A stretch of DNA of 64,000 nt from Cucumis sativus (lineage: Eukaryota; Streptophyta; Magnoliopsida; Cucurbitales; Cucurbitaceae), in NCBI RefSeq assembly GCF_000004075.3, contig NC_026659.2:31700272-31764271 (forward strand). The letters run 5' to 3'. Shown piece by piece: positions 61,201 to 64,000 of this stretch. The stretch's first letter is position 1. Each line of letters opens with the position of its first letter. The position numbers and the translations under genes were made by a program. The notes under the pieces were generated by a model that saw only the letters and a program-made list of their open reading frames with translations, searched no databases and was not told the DNA's origin.

Positions 61201-61231
61201 ATCTCCCTACAACCTCTTTCTAAAAATGTCT
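52258..61231. other. Gene-poor AT-rich region, about 9 kb
   Basis: No supportable gene or splice chain on either strand. The open frames are short, AT-driven and without family motifs. Notable pieces: a duplicated GGGCTTAGGC (53067 and 53091), TATATA runs near 54470, 55070, 57085 and 58195, a CAGTCACC cluster at 57419, and a T/C-rich stretch 57480-57770. The last kilobase is the 3' flank of the MYB gene. Confidence 0.6.
57419..57463 (+). repeat. Short imperfect CAGTCACC repeat cluster
   Basis: Five CAGTC-type units in 45 bp (CCAGTCCC, CAGTCACC, CAGTCACG, CAGTCACC, CAGTCACC) give a C-rich island in AT-rich DNA. The function is unknown. Confidence 0.8.
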
Positions 61232-62328
61232 CTATGAAGTAGAACCCATAGCACTTGCCCGGAACCACCCGTATGTCCTCTCACAATTCCGGTTACACTC
61301 TCCCCCCTTCTCCCATCCCAATTCCCAGCACAAGCACCTCACCAACGCCCTTCTCTCTTCTCGTAATCTCGACTCTGCTGAGCTCCCCAGCGACGACCCC
61401 CTTACTGCCTCTGCTTGAAATGGGTGCAGCCCAATTGAGAGCTCCAAGTTCACCTCTGTTTTCACATGGACTCCCAACGTGGGTTCCGCCGCAGGCAGGG
61501 GCGGATCCATCTCCGTGGTGGTGCCGCTTCCTTCTTCGTCGGGGTCGGAGGACTGGACGTTGGTTGCAGCCTTCATAATTGGAAGTTCTGCGATGTTGGG
61601 AAGAGAGGAGGAAGAAGAGGAGGAATGGTCGTTGGGCGTGAGATGATGATGATGACGACGATGATGATGGTGATGGTTCTGGTAAGGCAAACGTGGGGAG
61701 AGGGCGGCGGCGGTGGTGGGGGGTTCGTTGAGAGGGCGGTGGGTTTGTGGATCGATGCCACGGGTGATGAGTTTTCTCTTGATGTGAGTGTTCCAATAGT
61801 TTTTAATTTCGTTATCTGTTCTTCCAGGTAATCGACCAGCAATCACAGACCATCTGATAAATGAAAATTGAAGAAGAAGAAAACCCCAAATGAGATTAGA
61901 TTGGAAGAAATTAAGAAAAGGAATGAAAAGATGAGAAATAATAATTAAAAGATACATACTTGTTTCCAAGAAGGGAATGGAGTTTGATGATGAGTTCATC
62001 TTCATCTTCAGTGAAATTGCCACGTTTGAGATCAGGACGAAGGTAATTGATCCAACGAAGCCTACAGCTTTTGCCGCAACGAAGCAATCCTAATATATAT
62101 ATAGAAAATGAAAGAATTGAAATAAGATTAATTAGATCAGAAAAAGAAAGAAAGAAAGAAAGAAAATTTAGTTTTTGTTTAGAAGAAATACAAACCAGCA
62201 GCCTTAGGGAGAGTACGCCAACAGCCTTCACCATGGAGGCGAATGTAATCGATGAGGCGTTGGTCTTCATCTTTGGTCCAAGCGCCTTTGTTGGTGTGGG
62301 CTTTTTCACAGCAAGGGGATCTTCCCAT
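61232..62328 (-). CDS. Subgroup 4 R2R3-MYB transcriptional repressor
   Basis: Three exons in transcript order (62328-62196, 62089-61960, 61853-61232) give 294 aa; the 133- and 130-nt first exons are the standard R2R3-MYB structure. The N-terminus [20 protein letters not shown] is typical of subgroup 4. R2 spans about 14-61 and R3 about 67-112. Motif C1 is [15 protein letters not shown], motif C2 (EAR repressor) is VNLELSIGL near residues 222-230, and a C-terminal Cys cluster (C261, C263, C274, C278) matches the zinc-finger-like C3 motif. Relatives (MYB4, MYB7, MYB32, MYB3) repress phenylpropanoid and lignin genes. Residues 147-171 are His- and Ser-rich. In the bHLH-binding motif the last conserved Leu is Val (WSVIAGR). 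The downstream bHLH interaction and target genes are inferred from the family. Confidence 0.92.
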
Positions 62329-62460
62329 AACAACAACAACACACACACACTCTAACTCAATCCAAATATTATTAATCAACAAAAACAAGAGAGTAAAGAG
62401 GAAGAAGAAGAAGAAGAGAAGAAGAGAAGAAGAGGGTATTGTTGTTTTTTCTTCCTTTCT

Positions 62461-62469
62461 TATATATAT
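62461..62469 (-). promoter_or_regulatory. Possible TATA box of MYB gene
   Basis: TATATATA about 135-140 bp upstream of the MYB start codon on the minus strand, followed by a purine-rich and CT-rich leader. Other TATATA runs lie further upstream (62490-62520), so the exact element is uncertain. Confidence 0.4.
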
Positions 62470-62610
62470 TTGGGATGAGGGATTATTGTGATATATATAT
62501 ATATTACATATATATATATGTGGTGTATAGATGAAAAAAGAAAAGGGGTAAAAGGGATATATAGAAGAAATGAAAGGCAAATGGAGGTTATGTATGGCTA
62601 TGCCTATGTG

Positions 62611-62624
62611 TAACCACTAACCAC
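62611..62624. promoter_or_regulatory. Candidate MYB-binding AC-like element upstream of MYB gene
   Basis: TAACCACTAACCAC contains ACTAACC, close to the AC elements (ACC(A/T)A(A/C)C) bound by R2R3-MYBs, about 285-295 bp upstream of the MYB start codon. Autoregulation is known for some subgroup 4 members; here it is only suggested. Confidence 0.35.
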
Positions 62625-64000
62625 TTCTCTCTTTCTTTTCTTTTTCTATCTTACCAACTTGGTCAAATCCAACCCCACACCACAACACAAACACACACAC
62701 TCTCTCTCTCTCTCTTCTTTCATTAAGTATCCGACTTTTTTGCTTTCCTTCTCTTCTCTCTCTTCTTTTCCTTCCCTTTTACCTACAGCTCATTATTCAT
62801 TCAATCAACTTCTCACTTCATCATTCCATCTACATCTCACACTCACCCTTCTTTTTTGTGCATTTTCTTACTTTATAAAAAACTAAACTCAACATGAGAC
62901 TAACTATTCTCATATATAATGCATTTTAAGATGTACCTAATACGTGAAGAAATATATAGAGGAGAAGAGTTTGTAATTGGAAGCAAGTTATTAGGGTTGT
63001 ATCCATTACATCTTCATCATGTATATCAGCAAAGCATTCACTATAATTTAGAGATTCAGAGACAACATATGGTTGATCTTTTCATTTCTTTTTTCTAATA
63101 ATTAATAATGTGTTGTTTACATATATTCATTTTTGGTTACATTCTAATTCAACACACAAATATTTGAATCTCAATAATCACATATTAATTCTCTATCTTC
63201 ACAAGCTCTTCTTCTTGAGTACAATCACATCTAAGTTCCTTTGGAATTTGATTCTCTCCTCTGATCACATACCCAATAACATCTAATTCCCAAGACTTTA
63301 GATACCAATGTCAAAGCCCCAATTACTCCCAAAGGACATTTAGTTTATATTACAAATTCAAACCATCTCATTATAATTAACCATTAATCAAAGCAACTGA
63401 CACCATAAAATTAAATATAAATATGAAATTAAAGACATAGTTTAGTCCTAAACTTTTATGAATAATGAAAAATTCCTTTTTTATTTTTTCTTTCTTTTTT
63501 TCATTCATTAAATAACCTGGTTGACATGACAATATTCCATTTTCTAATTTCATATTGGTATTACCAACATCTAGATTCTCATTCTTGCATACCAAATATA
63601 CCCTCTTGGAACTTCTTTTTTTTCCTTTCTATTTCTCATTTTTTTATAATGTATATATCATTTTCAAATAATAAAGAATCAAAATTGAAAGAGAAAAACA
63701 AAACAGCATTTATTTATTTGATATATTTGAACAGTATGAGATTATTATTTCTCTCATTCACATTTATGCATATTATTATGAAGTTTTGCAAAATTTATGG
63801 AGACCTTGTTGTACAAATTGTTGTGTGTAGAGAGAGATCAGAGAGCCCCTCCAAAAATGACTGCCCAACCAACAAAATTAATCCAATTAATTATCATTGT
63901 TATTATTTCATTCCTAATATGTCAATTATATTTGTTTTTAATGGCTTGGATACATAAACATTTTCCTCATACAAATCAATCCAAACATATCCATATTAAT
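62625..64000. other. Distal upstream region of MYB gene
   Basis: A T/C-rich stretch (62625-62780, with CA and CT runs at 62690-62720) is followed by AT-rich DNA. Frames at 62659-62886 and 63526-63957 are low-complexity and lack family motifs. No gene is called. Confidence 0.6.

Noticed and set aside
61255-61831. Open frames on the plus strand opposite the MYB exon 3
   Set aside because: They are antisense shadows of a GC-richer coding exon; no family resemblance.
63526-63957. 143-codon plus frame near the window end
   Set aside because: Phe/Ile/Tyr-rich translation of AT-rich DNA with no recognisable domain.
1-64000. tRNA and known miRNA genes
   Set aside because: A scan by eye for tRNA T-loop words (GTTCGAATC-type) and common conserved plant miRNA sequences found none; weak families could be missed without software.

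Overview
This is nuclear DNA from a flowering plant. The genes have many short GT-AG introns, the flanks are very AT-rich with many AT and GA microsatellites, and the families (type II MADS-box, DUF247, P-class PPR, subgroup 4 R2R3-MYB) are plant-specific. The predicted proteins look most like cucurbit (Cucumis-type) sequences, but that is an impression from memory and no search was run. All exon boundaries below were built by hand from reading frame, splice dinucleotides and family alignment by eye; every chain of exons listed keeps an open frame from ATG to stop.

Layout. (1) 0-7 kb: a decayed LINE fragment, then an AGL12-type MADS-box gene (+) with two long TA microsatellites in its promoter. 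(2) 7.4-12.7 kb: a two-exon DUF247 gene (+) convergent with an intronless P-class PPR gene (-) that ends in an acidic minisatellite-coded tail. (3) 14.6-18.7 kb: a secreted, Cys-rich plant protein of unknown function (DUF7705-like, four exons) and a small single-pass membrane protein (+). (4) 18.7-30.5 kb: a long AT-rich promoter region, then a SEEDSTICK/AGL11-type D-class MADS-box gene (+) with a probable leader intron and a 4.1-kb first coding-region intron. (5) 32.8-37.9 kb: UPF3, the nonsense-mediated decay factor (+), 12 coding exons, one probable GC-AG intron and possible 3'UTR introns. (6) 40.1-43.9 kb: a MES11-type alpha/beta-hydrolase (-), convergent with UPF3. (7) 47.1-49.8 kb: an organelle-type deoxynucleoside kinase (-) with an N-terminal helix-hairpin-helix-like segment. 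(8) 49.8-61.2 kb: about 11 kb with no gene I can support, holding a probable hAT-like MITE. (9) 61.2-62.3 kb: a subgroup 4 R2R3-MYB repressor (-).

The genes are not an operon or an obvious pathway cluster. From memory, AGL12 (At1g71692), dNK (At1g72040) and the PPR gene (At1g73710) lie close together on Arabidopsis chromosome 1, so part of the window looks like an old conserved block. The most interesting points are the linkage of two MADS genes from different subfamilies, the splicing and possible feedback architecture of UPF3, the HhH-like segment on the deoxynucleoside kinase, and the uncharacterised secreted protein. I found no tRNA, rRNA, CRISPR or recognisable known miRNA.
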